Source: Stutzerimonas stutzeri
GTDB taxonomy: Bacteria > Pseudomonadota > Gammaproteobacteria > Pseudomonadales > Pseudomonadaceae
DNA length: 64,000 nt
Direction of reading: 5' to 3'
Assembly (NCBI RefSeq): GCF_015291885.1
Contig: NZ_CP036186.1
Span: 4,575,099 to 4,639,098, forward strand
Numbering within the stretch: position 1 is the first letter of the stretch; the number at the start of each line of letters is the position of its first letter. The notes under the pieces are model-generated. The model was not told the origin of the DNA and made no database searches. It saw only the letters and a program-made list of their open reading frames with translations. Below, in pieces: positions 24,129 through 34,219 of the stretch. Both the position numbers and the translations under genes were made by a program.

Positions 24129-25112
24129 ATGGCTAGCGGCGAACACTTGAAAGCGCTACTGCGCTCGCACATCAAAGGCGACGATTCGCATTTTTTAGCC
24201 GTAGCCATGCAACTGGCAGCTCATGAGGCTAAACAGGGGCATGGAAAGCTAGCAGAGGATCTGCGAGCACTAATCGACTCGGCCAAGAAAAACCGCTTGC
24301 CTACTGGGATGCCTGTGCCGATAGGCCAGCCTCGGGGCGAGCTGAGCAGCTTACTTAGCGCTGCGCTTCCCAAAACTCGTCTTTCTGAAATGGTCTTGGA
24401 TGAGGTGACCCATTCCCGCCTGGAAAGGATCATGAGCGAGCAGCGCAACTTTGAAAAAATTCGTGCTCACGGTCTGTCTCCACGCCGTAAGCTGCTCTTA
24501 GTCGGCCCGCCCGGTACCGGAAAATCGATGACGGCTTCAGCCCTTGCTGGGGAGTTGGGTATTCCCCTGTATATCGTTCGGTTCGACAGCTTGATAACAA
24601 AGTTCATGGGAGAAACAGCGGCAAAGCTGCGTCAGGTATTCGATGCAATACGCGACACCCGGGGTATCTACTTTTTCGATGAGTTCGACGCTATCGGATC
24701 CCAGCGCGGCCTTCAGAACGATGTAGGTGAAATGCGCCGCGTGCTGAATAGCTTCCTTCAAATGATTGAGCAAGATCAGTCGAACAGTCTAATCATCGCT
24801 GCAACCAATCACCCCGAGATTCTCGACTACGCCCTGTTCCGTCGATTCGACGATGTTATTGAGTATGGCCTGCCCAACCAGGAACAAATCCAAGCTGTGC
24901 TGAAGAACCGACTCGCGAATTTCTCGAAGTCGATAAAAAGCTGGGGTAAGCTCTGCACCACCGCAGAAGGCCTCAGCTATGCCGAATTGGCGAGAGCCGC
25001 GGACGACGCAATCAAGGATGCGATCATTCAGGATCGAACCGAGGTGGCAATCAAGGACGTGGAGAGGCACCTTACGGAGCGAAAGGCGTTCCACGGGAGA
25101 CAGCGCTCCTAA
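24129..25112 (+). CDS. AAA ATPase, IetA-like anti-phage component
   Basis: The 327-residue ATPase has an N-terminal helical region (1-85), then an AAA domain with Walker A GPPGTGKS (126-133), Walker B YFFDEFDA (181-188), sensor-1 Asn in AATNHPE (about 227) and Arg fingers in LFRRFDD (238-239). It is related to 26S/FtsH-like ATPase modules. Followed after 17 bases by a subtilisin-like protease, it matches the two-gene ATPase-plus-S8-protease layout known as IetAS. Assignment by gene pair and motifs only. Confidence 0.82.
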   Translation: MASGEHLKALLRSHIKGDDSHFLAVAMQLAAHEAKQGHGKLAEDLRALIDSAKKNRLPTGMPVPIGQPRGELSSLLSAALPKTRLSEMVLDEVTHSRLERIMSEQRNFEKIRAHGLSPRRKLLLVGPPGTGKSMTASALAGELGIPLYIVRFDSLITKFMGETAAKLRQVFDAIRDTRGIYFFDEFDAIGSQRGLQNDVGEMRRVLNSFLQMIEQDQSNSLIIAATNHPEILDYALFRRFDDVIEYGLPNQEQIQAVLKNRLANFSKSIKSWGKLCTTAEGLSYAELARAADDAIKDAIIQDRTEVAIKDVERHLTERKAFHGRQRS

Positions 25113-25129
25113 TGTAGTAGAGCATCTCA

Positions 25130-27637
25130 ATGACGGAACCAACCAAAGGTCAACGGCCCCATTTTCACCTCCAGGGACAAGGGCTAGCGGAACGCTTCCA
25201 GTCCACAGCATCGGCAAAACGAGAACCTCGCTACCCCTCACCAGATCGAATAACGCATGGTGCTAGGCTTCTCAGCCAGCTCAAGCGTGCAAGCCAAGAG
25301 ATGGCAGAGGCGGTAAGGCTTCAGCGCCAAACTGTTGAAACGCAGCTTAGGCCAGAAGGTGGATTTGGCCTGCAGATCGAATTTAGGAGTGAGCCAGGCT
25401 ACGCTCTCGCCTTCGAAGGCCTCGCCCGCGGGGCACAGCGCATTGAGCTCCTGAACCTACGACGTGACCCAGCCACGAATACGGAACTCGCGACCGTTTT
25501 TGTTCCGGATGGGCAGTTAAAAGCCTTTGAAAATCTTGTTCATCAGTACCTGGAAGCGGCCACAGCGAAAGGCATTCCGCGCAATGCACCGCTTCTGAAT
25601 CCGATCCAAGAAATCAAAACCGCAGCGTTTAACGCCTTGTGGACCGACGACCCTGCGGTATTGCCGCCCAACGAAGCGGAGACCATATGGTGGGAGTTTT
25701 GGCTCCCAATTCGAGATAGTCGAGAAGCGGTGCTTAACCGCTTTAGGTCGATTGCAGAAGCATGCGGTTTCGAGACCTCCGATAAGGAGCTGAGATTTCC
25801 CGAGCGGACAGTTCTTAACGTCTATGCCTCTCGCGGAGCTATCACTCAAACGCTATCGCTGCTCAATGAGGTCGCCGAGATTCGTAGGGCAAAGGATACT
25901 GCCGAATTCTTTGATGCCATGTCGCCACCGGAACAGAGAGAGTGGGTCGAGGATTTGCTTGAGCGGACGATTCCCGCTGAAGATGGCAGTATTCGTATCT
26001 GCTTGTTGGATACAGGCGTCAACCGGGGCCACCCACTTCTTGCGCAGCACATTGATGAAGATGACCTATATACCGTCAACAGCAACTGGGGGCTTGCAGA
26101 TGTGGCTGGCCACGGTACAGGGCTGGCCGGTATCGCTTTATACGGCGACCTTTTCGACCCGCTCGCCAGCCAAGCACCTGTCGCGGTTAGTCACCGCTTG
26201 GAATCGGTGAAGCTGCTCCCCACCGGCCAGCATAATAAAAAGGAGCCCTACGGCTCGCTGACGATTGATGCCATTACCCAGCCAGATACATCCAAACCGG
26301 AAGTACGCCGTGTCTTCAGCATGGCGATCACCAGCCTCGATGATCGTGATCGCGGCCGCCCCTCGGCGTGGTCTTCAGCTATCGACGAACTCGCGTGTGA
26401 TGTTCTGGGCGAGAGAGCCAATCCTAGACTGATCGTCCTATCAGCAGGTAATGCCGATAAAAACCAGGCGATTCACTACCCTAACAGCGTCACCACTGAC
26501 GGTATTAACGACCCGGCGCAGGCGTGGAACGCCCTTTGCGTCGGAGCCTATACCACAAAGGTTACGATTGATCCCCCAAACTCTGGCCTGTTGCCAGTCG
26601 CGGCAGTTGGCAGTTTGAGCCCCTACAGTACAACTTCAGGGACCTGGACCAACACAGCTTGGCCGCTGAAGCCAGATGTAGTTTTCGAAGGGGGCAACCT
26701 AGCTACAGATGGGCAATACGCCTACACCGAACCTTGTCTGTCGCTACTAACCACCTCCAATGAACCCCAACGACGGCTGCTGTCAACCACCTGTGCAACT
26801 AGCGCAGCCTCAGCACTGGCTGCACGTATGGCAGCCCAGATATCAACGAGCTACCCGCAGTTCTGGCCTGAGACAGTAAGAGCCCTCATCGTGCATTCTG
26901 CTGAATGGCCTAATCGAATGCTGCAGGACTTCCTCGCTGGCGATTCAAAAGCCAACTATGAAAATCTGGTAAAACACTGCGGCTTTGGTGTGCCTGATAT
27001 AGGGCGCGCTCTATATAGCGCCGGCGACTCCTTAACAATGATCGCCGAGGACCAGCTGAGGCCTTTTGCGAGGCAAGGCTCTAAACCTCCCACCGCGCGA
27101 GACATGCATCTACATCTACTTCCTTGGCCTCGTCAGGAATTGCTCAACCTCGGCAACGTCGATGTAGAGATGCGGGTAACCCTTTCCTACTTCATTGAAC
27201 CAAACCCCGGCATCGCCGAGCGCGGCATTAAAGGCCGCTATCGCTACGAGTCGCATGGCCTTCGATTTGACGTAAGTCGCCCTAATGAAGACAAGGACCA
27301 GTTCCGGCAACGGATCAACAAGCGTGCTCGGGATGAGGAGGACGGTGCCTATCAGGGAGGCGGTTCAGATCCATGTTGGCTGCTTGGCACCCAAACTAGG
27401 CATCGCGGTTCACTTCATTCGGACATATGGCGGGGTACTGCTGCTGACCTAGCAGGCCGCGGCATGCTCGGCATTTATCCCGCCTTGGGCTGGTGGAAAA
27501 CTTTGGTCAAGCATCAGCGTTACGACGATACCGTAAGGTACAGCCTAGTGGTATCGATCAAGACACAGCAAACCAGCGTTGACCTTTATGCTGCGGTCGA
27601 GCAAGTGATAGAGGCCCAAACGGCGATTTACGTTTGA
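25130..27637 (+). CDS. Subtilisin-like (S8) serine protease, IetS-like anti-phage component
   Basis: The 835-residue cytosolic protease has no signal peptide. An N-terminal region (about 1-285) without known fold is followed by the S8 domain. Asp294 lies in CLLDTGVNRGH, His328 in GHGTGLAG, oxyanion Asn441 in LSAGNAD, and the nucleophile is probably Ser558 in CATSAASALA. An Asp/Glu-rich C-terminal region (580-835) ends SLVVSIKTQQTSVDLYAAVE. The catalytic triad is complete, so it should be active. It forms an operon with the ATPase. The lack of export signal and pairing with an AAA ATPase argue for intracellular, regulated proteolysis such as abortive defence. Confidence 0.85.
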   Translation: MTEPTKGQRPHFHLQGQGLAERFQSTASAKREPRYPSPDRITHGARLLSQLKRASQEMAEAVRLQRQTVETQLRPEGGFGLQIEFRSEPGYALAFEGLARGAQRIELLNLRRDPATNTELATVFVPDGQLKAFENLVHQYLEAATAKGIPRNAPLLNPIQEIKTAAFNALWTDDPAVLPPNEAETIWWEFWLPIRDSREAVLNRFRSIAEACGFETSDKELRFPERTVLNVYASRGAITQTLSLLNEVAEIRRAKDTAEFFDAMSPPEQREWVEDLLERTIPAEDGSIRICLLDTGVNRGHPLLAQHIDEDDLYTVNSNWGLADVAGHGTGLAGIALYGDLFDPLASQAPVAVSHRLESVKLLPTGQHNKKEPYGSLTIDAITQPDTSKPEVRRVFSMAITSLDDRDRGRPSAWSSAIDELACDVLGERANPRLIVLSAGNADKNQAIHYPNSVTTDGINDPAQAWNALCVGAYTTKVTIDPPNSGLLPVAAVGSLSPYSTTSGTWTNTAWPLKPDVVFEGGNLATDGQYAYTEPCLSLLTTSNEPQRRLLSTTCATSAASALAARMAAQISTSYPQFWPETVRALIVHSAEWPNRMLQDFLAGDSKANYENLVKHCGFGVPDIGRALYSAGDSLTMIAEDQLRPFARQGSKPPTARDMHLHLLPWPRQELLNLGNVDVEMRVTLSYFIEPNPGIAERGIKGRYRYESHGLRFDVSRPNEDKDQFRQRINKRARDEEDGAYQGGGSDPCWLLGTQTRHRGSLHSDIWRGTAADLAGRGMLGIYPALGWWKTLVKHQRYDDTVRYSLVVSIKTQQTSVDLYAAVEQVIEAQTAIYV

Positions 27638-27847
27638 CCATGCCTCGCTCGGTCCGGCTAAGAGTCTAGTAACTATCACCGAGTCGTGAGTAACGCCTTT
27701 ATTTAAAAGCTAGGTCGACTCGATGAACGTAATTATAGTAACAGTATGGCTTGTCGTAGCGTATGCACATTCGCCGTCCCTGATGAACGAGCCCCCTGAA
27801 AGACAGGACACCGTTTCCCCCTTACGATATGGGATAGGCAAACGGTT

Positions 27848-28240
27848 ATGTTTATGACTAACAGCAACGGCAAGGGTGGTGAGCTATTGGGTCAGGAGCG
27901 GCGTCGCCGCTGGAGCCCAGAGCAAAAGCTGGCGATGGTTCGCGAGAGCCTTGAGCCAGGAAATAGCGTTTCGGTGGTAGCTCGGCGCAACGGCGTAAAT
28001 GCCAATCAACTGTTCCACTGGCGCAAGCTCTACCAGGACGGCAGTTTGTCGGCGGTCAGCGCCGGTGAAGCCGTGGTGCCTGCGTCCGAGTTGAGCGACG
28101 CACTCAGGCAGATCCGTGAGCTGCAACGGATGCTGGGCAAGAAGACGATGGAAGCGGAAATCCTCAAAGAGGCTGTGCAGATCGCACGCTCGCGAAAATG
28201 GATTGCGCACTCACCCTTGTTGCCGGGGGACGATCAGTGA
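27848..28240 (+). CDS. IS2-like OrfA
   Basis: The 130-residue protein contains [20 protein letters not shown] and a helix-turn-helix ([20 protein letters not shown]), then a leucine-rich coiled coil ([20 protein letters not shown]). It overlaps orfB by about 43 bases; a slippery run of A at about 28196 could support frameshifting. Confidence 0.92.
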   Translation: MFMTNSNGKGGELLGQERRRRWSPEQKLAMVRESLEPGNSVSVVARRNGVNANQLFHWRKLYQDGSLSAVSAGEAVVPASELSDALRQIRELQRMLGKKTMEAEILKEAVQIARSRKWIAHSPLLPGDDQ

Positions 28241-29073
28241 AACGGGTCAGTGAAAGTCTCGGTGTGGCGCGCTCGCATTTAACGGTTCGACTCAAGCAAT
28301 CGGCCTCACCAAAATTACGTCGACGCAGGCCGGTGAACGATACGGAACTAGTCACTGAAATCCAGCAACAAGTCAGCGAGCTGCCCAGCTACGGATACCG
28401 CCGTGTCTGGGGTTTGCTGCGCCGCGCACGTGAAGCCCAATCCCAGCCTATGATCAACGTGAAACGGGTTTACCGGGTCATGCGTGATCACAACCTGCTG
28501 CTTGAGCGGCGCATCAAACAGCCCGGCGTCCCGCGCCGGCATGAAGGCCGTATCGCCGTTAACACCAGCGACACGCGTTGGTGCTCGGATGGCTTCGAGT
28601 TCCGCTGCGACGACGGTGCGAAACTGAGCGTGACCTTCGCCCTGGACTGCTGTGATCGCGAAGCCATCGGCTGGGTGGCCAGCCCGACCGGTTACAGCGG
28701 CGATGACATCCGAGACCTGATGCTGGAAAGCGTGGAGAAGCGTTTTGGCGATCAACTGCCGACCACACCGGTGCAATGGCTAAGCGATAACGGCTCGGCC
28801 TACATCGCCGAGCAGACGCGTCTGTTTGCTCGACAGATCGGCTTGCAGCCGGTGACCACGCCGGTACGCAGTCCGCAGAGCAACGGTATGGCAGAGAGCT
28901 TCGTGAAGACGATCAAGCGCGATTATGTGACGCACATGCCCAAGCCGGATCGAGAAACAGCATTGCGCAACCTGACGATTGCCTTCGAGCATTACAACGA
29001 GCAGCATCCGCACAGCGCCTTGAAATATCGTTCGCCAAGGGAATTCAGGCGCTTGGCAGCAGCATCAACTTAG
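28198..29073 (+). CDS. IS2-like transposase OrfB
   Basis: The 291-residue rve/DDE transposase has D in [15 protein letters not shown] in [12 protein letters not shown], and E in [16 protein letters not shown]. The C-terminal [19 protein letters not shown] is typical of the family. It is intact. Confidence 0.93.
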   Translation: MDCALTLVAGGRSVKRVSESLGVARSHLTVRLKQSASPKLRRRRPVNDTELVTEIQQQVSELPSYGYRRVWGLLRRAREAQSQPMINVKRVYRVMRDHNLLLERRIKQPGVPRRHEGRIAVNTSDTRWCSDGFEFRCDDGAKLSVTFALDCCDREAIGWVASPTGYSGDDIRDLMLESVEKRFGDQLPTTPVQWLSDNGSAYIAEQTRLFARQIGLQPVTTPVRSPQSNGMAESFVKTIKRDYVTHMPKPDRETALRNLTIAFEHYNEQHPHSALKYRSPREFRRLAAAST

Positions 29074-29248
29074 CGGGGAGTTGGTGTCCGGTTTGGTAGG
29101 GGCAAGTCCACCTGACCAACACATTAAATCATCCATGCTGAACTTGTTAGGCTGTTCTCTGATCACGCTGGGCAACCGACGGGAGACTTGTGTATGGAAA
29201 CCATGTTACGTTTAGCTTGAACTTATATGAGAAGCGGGAGTTGTAACA

Positions 29249-30907
29249 GTGCAGCACAAGATTCCATTTTTTCCACCTTCACTTCCCGATGAAACACTAC
29301 ACTCAAGAGTTTCTCGCTACCATTTTCTATCAGGCAACAAAACACAACCTCTCACTTTCCGAGATGCTTTCGGCGCTGCCCCATTTCCTTTGGACGTTGT
29401 TGTTCCGAAGAAGATATCTCAGCTAGCTGAACGGCTCCCAGGAGAAGCTGAAGACAACCTTAAACGGTTACTACATACCAATACGCTTCTGCCATTGTTT
29501 ACATCATTTCTTGGAACCGTGAACTCTCACAAAAAACTTAGCCAAGATACTTCGACAACAGCGCTGTCACGAATTCCTCAGCGCGTGGTCGGCGTACACG
29601 GCACAGCTAAACTTTGCATTGCATGCTGCGAGAGCGACGAATATGAGTTTGGCTCCAGCTATTGGCATAGAGCTCACCAGATACCAGGAGTTTCCAGTTG
29701 CTGGAAGCACCGTGAAATTCTGATAAGTTCATGTCAATTTTGTTCAAAGCCGTTCTATACGAAAAATCGAATTCTAACAATGCCGTGGTTACCCTGTGAG
29801 TGTGGCTGGTCAGTTAGTGCAAACACGTGCGATAAACCCGCTCCCCTACTTGAGAACGAATTTGCAATTTTTTGCAAAGAGCTGTTGCACGGAGACGTTC
29901 CAAGTATCTCGCAAGAATCCCTTGCGCATGCGTACAGAACACAAGCCTCCGTGCTAGGGCTAAGAGCTGGCAGTCTAGTTTCACAGGCATCATTATTCAA
30001 CAGTATAGTCGAGACCTTCGGAGACGAATTCCTCTGTCAAGCGGACGCTGCATACGCTGCCAAGAAGACAAAAACGTGGATTCGCCTTTCTACAATAGAT
30101 GATCAATTAGATATGCCTGTAACACGGCATTTGATACTAAGCTTTTTCCTATTTAGGGATTTTAACTTCTTTAAGAGCACCCTACAAAATCAACAGAGCG
30201 TGCCTTTCGTAAGAGCTCGCAGGACAGATTCAAAGCAGCTCAAATCAACGGAAAGTAAATGCTCAGTTTACAGGGTTAAGATACAGCAGATTGTAAACCG
30301 TTGGCCGGATTCAACATTAGAAGACTGCTGGAAGAACTCATTGAAGGCAACATCATGGCTATTTAAACACGACCGTAGTTGGTTACTCTCCTATTTATCT
30401 GGAACGACGCAGCCCGATACTAGGGTAGTCGATATAAAATATGCAAAGACCATCGAGGACGGAATTGAGGGTCTTTACGCGCTCTCGTCTAAACCTAAGA
30501 GAGTAAATATCGGCAATATCCTTTCTCTTCTACCTAAAAAGTTGCCAGGTGGGCAAGATAGAGAAAAACTTTATCCTGAAGTGTCAAAAAAAATCAAAGA
30601 GCACTATGAATCCCTTTGGCACTTCCATGTCCGGCGGATGATATGGGGAATACACGAACTCAAAAGGCTTGACCTTAAACCATCTATTGTTAATTTGAGT
30701 GACTTGATAAAAATCAATAGAATAAGCTGCAATTCAATTCTCAGCCACTTTGGCTGGAACATCGAAGTAATGGTGAATCAAAAATTCAGCCTAGTAGATG
30801 AGATGAACAGACTTTCGATCACGCGCCAATGGTCTGGCCCTATAACAGTCGATGCAGGCTATGCCGGCCGAGCTTACCAAAAAGCTCGTATGGCTAAATT
30901 AGACTAG
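29249..30907 (+). CDS. TnsD/TniQ-family target selector 1 (divergent second copy)
   Basis: The 552-residue TniQ-domain protein begins at a GTG (29249) behind GGGAG. It has LPDETLHSRVSRYHFLSGNK, HTNTLLPLFTSF, and a zinc-binding CCCH pattern in LCIACCESDEYEFGSSYWHR continuing to WKH. A second Cys cluster is CQFC / CECG. The C-terminal half (ATSWLFKHDRSWLLSYL ... FHVRRMIWGIHELK) resembles Tn7 TnsD, so it is a full TnsD rather than a short TniQ. It is visibly AT-rich compared with the host genes. It faces tnsD 2 tail to tail with a 10-base gap, outside the tnsABCD operon. Its target site is unknown. Confidence 0.85.
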   Translation: MQHKIPFFPPSLPDETLHSRVSRYHFLSGNKTQPLTFRDAFGAAPFPLDVVVPKKISQLAERLPGEAEDNLKRLLHTNTLLPLFTSFLGTVNSHKKLSQDTSTTALSRIPQRVVGVHGTAKLCIACCESDEYEFGSSYWHRAHQIPGVSSCWKHREILISSCQFCSKPFYTKNRILTMPWLPCECGWSVSANTCDKPAPLLENEFAIFCKELLHGDVPSISQESLAHAYRTQASVLGLRAGSLVSQASLFNSIVETFGDEFLCQADAAYAAKKTKTWIRLSTIDDQLDMPVTRHLILSFFLFRDFNFFKSTLQNQQSVPFVRARRTDSKQLKSTESKCSVYRVKIQQIVNRWPDSTLEDCWKNSLKATSWLFKHDRSWLLSYLSGTTQPDTRVVDIKYAKTIEDGIEGLYALSSKPKRVNIGNILSLLPKKLPGGQDREKLYPEVSKKIKEHYESLWHFHVRRMIWGIHELKRLDLKPSIVNLSDLIKINRISCNSILSHFGWNIEVMVNQKFSLVDEMNRLSITRQWSGPITVDAGYAGRAYQKARMAKLD

Positions 30908-30917
30908 CTCCATGTGG

Positions 30918-32756
30918 CTAAGCTTCGTTGATCAATTTCATAAGATACGAAGCTGCATTACCCGCTGGCGGACGAATCGCTGCGAACCTCAATAAAGTCG
31001 CAGCCCCTAAAATTGCATTACGTGCACGTAGTTCTTTAGCAGCCCATTCTATTCTTCGGTGATGAAATTGATCGAGCGTTTCACAGGTTGCCTTAAGCTC
31101 TAAGCTACAGCTGGGTAACAGCAGCAATTTCTTCTCAAACAGTGTTGATGAATTCAGCTCACGCCCTATCAGCGCAACAGAGATCCGTAGTGGCTTACCT
31201 GGACGGGCTCTGAGGCTACTCACGCACTCTCGAATTCGAAGAGACAACTCTCTATCCAGACTTGGCCAGTCAATAACAGCGGTGCGCTTACGAGCAATCT
31301 TTCTAATGCACTGGACCTTTCCTTTCAACCAAACTCTATCGTTACGGTAAAGCCAAGCGTAATCGGTGCACGCGTGAGCTGCCGTGTTCCTCTCACGTTC
31401 CATAATAAAACGAAGACGGCGGTTTTCTCGGTCTCGCTCCACTCGCAACCCTGACAACATGTCTTTAAGATCGGTTTCCATCCTTAGAACTCTATACACC
31501 GACGCCAATGAAACACTGCAATCGGTAGCTACTTCAGAAAAGGCCTTACCTGAAACTAGCTGATCACGGATTTGCTGCCTGAGGGCTGGCAGTAGAATGG
31601 ATGGGCGAGCACGAACATGTATTCCAAGCTGAACGGCATAGACGTGAAGCGTAGAGACGCTGACTCCTGTCACAGCTCCAATCTGGCGAAGTGAATGCCC
31701 TTCTGAGTACATTTCTTTGAGCGTGTGCGCTAAGCCACCAGTTTTGGCGGTCACTTTCGTCGCTATACTTTTCGACATAGGCATCTGGACAGAACGCTGG
31801 ACAGCTAAATCATCGAAGTTCAGTTCAAGCGCATCCGCAAGAAGCAAATAATGTAGCGGATGATGGGCGCCTCTTGGCTTTCGCAGTAACTTGAGGACCC
31901 AAGAAGGAGCTTGTTTTGCGCGCACTGGGCACAGTCGTGAAAATTCCCCGGCGCTGGGCAACCCTTTGAAGTAGATCGACAACATGTCAGCCAACGGCGT
32001 CAGCCGAAGCCTGCCAGTGGAACTCACGAGCGCATGAGCCTGTGCCCCTCGTAGCAAGTTTTGCTGGAGCACGTGATGTTGCAGCGGGTCACAATCTCGA
32101 TCGAGCGCAGACCAAGAAAGAGCCGCGAGACGGTATAGCCTGTCTCTCTGAATGGCACTGACTTCCAGTGCTAGGGCGTGAGCATGTAAATTATCGTCAG
32201 TCGGCAGGAAGCACCGTGTAGCTTTGTCCCGGATCCAAACCGGTTCGATGATCGAGAGGGGCTGTACGTGATGGGGGCATATCCAAACCCCTGGAAGCTG
32301 ATGTACGCGATGCCAGTAGGCTTGACCATGTTTCTGATCATCCTCAGCAAGACACACCGGGCAGAATCTAACCCGAACGTATCGCTCTAGAGAGCTTGCA
32401 ATGAGTCCAAGCCGCATTTTCAACCCTTGACCGTTCCTGCTTTCCATTTGGCGGCGCGTCATCACTAGCTGCTCTGGCGACATAAATGGTTGGAAGTACG
32501 GCAGCAGAGTATGTCGTGAAATAAGAGCGTTTGTGTCCAGCCCAGTAACCGGCTTCAAAAGCCTTTCCGATTCTTTTAAATGGCAAGGGAAGCTTGTGTT
32601 CCGGGTAAAGGTATAGCTGTGCTCAACGTTGCTGAATGCTTGGCGGACTGAAGCAAACCCGGTCAGCCGGCAGTAACGACTCAACAGGCTGTGAAGTGTT
32701 TCGTCTGGGAAGGGAGATAAGAAAAAACCTGGCCCAGTATCCATCTCCCACCTCAA
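30918..32756 (-). CDS. tnsD: TnsD/TniQ-family target selector 2 (operon copy)
   Basis: The 612-residue protein begins two bases after tnsC, so it is the fourth gene of the tns operon and the best candidate for glmS targeting. TniQ domain: FPDETLHSLLSRYCRLTGFA, HTLLPYFQPF, and the CCCH zinc site in RFCPVCLAEDDQKHGQAYWH and CPHH. In the middle are two helix-turn-helix-like segments (SLRQIGAVTGVSVSTLHVYA; FSEVATDCSVSLASVYRVLR). The C-terminal part (DYAWLYRNDRVWLKG ... FHHRRIEWAAKELR) matches the TnsD style. It is about 100 residues longer than Tn7 TnsD. Confidence 0.9.
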   Translation of the reverse strand: MRWEMDTGPGFFLSPFPDETLHSLLSRYCRLTGFASVRQAFSNVEHSYTFTRNTSFPCHLKESERLLKPVTGLDTNALISRHTLLPYFQPFMSPEQLVMTRRQMESRNGQGLKMRLGLIASSLERYVRVRFCPVCLAEDDQKHGQAYWHRVHQLPGVWICPHHVQPLSIIEPVWIRDKATRCFLPTDDNLHAHALALEVSAIQRDRLYRLAALSWSALDRDCDPLQHHVLQQNLLRGAQAHALVSSTGRLRLTPLADMLSIYFKGLPSAGEFSRLCPVRAKQAPSWVLKLLRKPRGAHHPLHYLLLADALELNFDDLAVQRSVQMPMSKSIATKVTAKTGGLAHTLKEMYSEGHSLRQIGAVTGVSVSTLHVYAVQLGIHVRARPSILLPALRQQIRDQLVSGKAFSEVATDCSVSLASVYRVLRMETDLKDMLSGLRVERDRENRRLRFIMERERNTAAHACTDYAWLYRNDRVWLKGKVQCIRKIARKRTAVIDWPSLDRELSLRIRECVSSLRARPGKPLRISVALIGRELNSSTLFEKKLLLLPSCSLELKATCETLDQFHHRRIEWAAKELRARNAILGAATLLRFAAIRPPAGNAASYLMKLINEA

Positions 32757-32758
32757 TC

Positions 32759-34219
32759 CTACCTATCGCTGTAGGCGTCACAGAACTCAAACGTCTGCTC
32801 GCATAGCCAGCCCTCTTTCCGCAATTGCTCAAGGGGGTTTTCACTATTGGCTATCTCAGACAGTTCTGCGGATTCTTGGGAGGACGCCGTGGCAAGTTTT
32901 GGGGCAGGCGTCTTCGGTACGCCCTGCGCTTTCGGCGTTGATGCTGGACTAATGCTACTCAGTAGCGAATAACGTTTCGACAAGTCGTCTGAACTCAGCA
33001 GCATCATGCCCTCAAGTTGGGCATCAATTGGCAATAGGTCTTCAAACCGTCCTAACTGCCTAGGGTCCCGACTACGTAAGGCCGACAATGCCGGTTTCAG
33101 GATTTTCATCTTGGTATCGGCCACGCGTCTGAATGTGCTTGGAACGAGGCGCTCCTCGCCGTGCTGAATAGCAAAACGCTGGCCTAGGATAACTAGCTTA
33201 ACCAGGAAATCGGTGACACCCTGAGTCAAATCATAGAGTACGTCGAGTAACTCATCCGTCAGCGGACTAACTTCATGGCACCATTGATAGGCCCACAAGG
33301 ACTCAACCAACATCTTCCAGAAAGGATCGTCCTTCTCGAATCTTTCAAACTCTATAACGCCAAGACCACATCCACGTCGAGCATTTCGAAGCACGTCCGA
33401 AAACAGGCTGATCATTGAGTTAGTCCCAATGAACACAACGGGGATGCCAATCGAATTGATCAGGTTGACAAAGAAATTGAGCATGTTGTCTTTTCCACCG
33501 GCTCGAGCCGATCGAAGATGCTGAATTTCGTCGATTAGCAATGCGCCTATAAAATAGGTACTCGCGACCTGTTCCATACGTTGAATCGTGTCGGGTAAGC
33601 CACTCCGAGAGCGGTAGCTGTTTGCATATCGGTCTTGTCCAATAGCCTGATCCACTGCTCGGAAGAACGCCCGGCACAAACCGCTTAGCGATCCATCGAA
33701 CGGGCAATCCAGCTTTAACCAAGTGATTTGAGTTTGTACAAACTGACGTTTTCCGTAGCGTTCATGGAGAACTGTCTGCGGATAAAGACGAAGGATTGAT
33801 TCAAGTGCCGTCGATTTTCCGATCCCACTCAACCCAACCAAGCTGAAGGTCGTTGCAGTGGACCGAAACCCATCAGATGTCCTTCTGCTCGTTGAAAGCG
33901 AGTGAAGGTGTCTTACGGTCGTCGGCGAAAGCGGATTACGCCCTACATATCCACTACGAATCAAAGAAGAAAGAGTTGATTCCAGTTCAAGATGTACCGG
34001 CAAAGGCTGAACGACCGTACGTAAGCGATCGATGCAGTGAAGGCGGACCGCGCTATCGAGTTCGCGCTCATGCTCGTTCACAGGCGGAAAATTCATGATC
34101 AATGAGGCCGCATCGCTCTCACAGAGGATTGGCGGTAACGCCTCTATCAACGGGTTCCCTTGGAACTCCAAAACAGGCGATTCCTCATACCGCGCGACCG
34201 CATGCGTAAGTACGGTCAT
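32759..34219 (-). CDS. tnsC: TnsC transposition ATPase
   Basis: The 486-residue AAA+ regulator links target selectors with the TnsAB transposase. Walker A is GLSGIGKST (129-137), Walker B is GALLIDEIQ (225-233), and the sensor region is VVFIGTNSM. The N-terminal 115 residues and the C-terminal tail (about 400-486, Ser/Pro/Ala-rich) fit the TnsB- and TnsA-interacting tails of TnsC. The start overlaps the tnsB stop (ATGA). Confidence 0.93.
   Translation of the reverse strand: MTVLTHAVARYEESPVLEFQGNPLIEALPPILCESDAASLIMNFPPVNEHERELDSAVRLHCIDRLRTVVQPLPVHLELESTLSSLIRSGYVGRNPLSPTTVRHLHSLSTSRRTSDGFRSTATTFSLVGLSGIGKSTALESILRLYPQTVLHERYGKRQFVQTQITWLKLDCPFDGSLSGLCRAFFRAVDQAIGQDRYANSYRSRSGLPDTIQRMEQVASTYFIGALLIDEIQHLRSARAGGKDNMLNFFVNLINSIGIPVVFIGTNSMISLFSDVLRNARRGCGLGVIEFERFEKDDPFWKMLVESLWAYQWCHEVSPLTDELLDVLYDLTQGVTDFLVKLVILGQRFAIQHGEERLVPSTFRRVADTKMKILKPALSALRSRDPRQLGRFEDLLPIDAQLEGMMLLSSDDLSKRYSLLSSISPASTPKAQGVPKTPAPKLATASSQESAELSEIANSENPLEQLRKEGWLCEQTFEFCDAYSDR

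Larger units (their letters stand above)
27784..29110 (+). mobile_element. IS2-like IS3-family insertion sequence (1327 bp)
   Basis: Ends TGAAC...GCCCC and TGGAC...GCCCC (as read inwards) share the GGACACC block. There is an exact 5-bp target duplication CCTGA at 27779-27783 and 29111-29115. It contains orfA and orfB in different overlapping frames. The 5-bp duplication and protein style fit the IS2 subgroup. It sits between the IetAS-like pair and tnsD-like gene 1. Confidence 0.93.
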
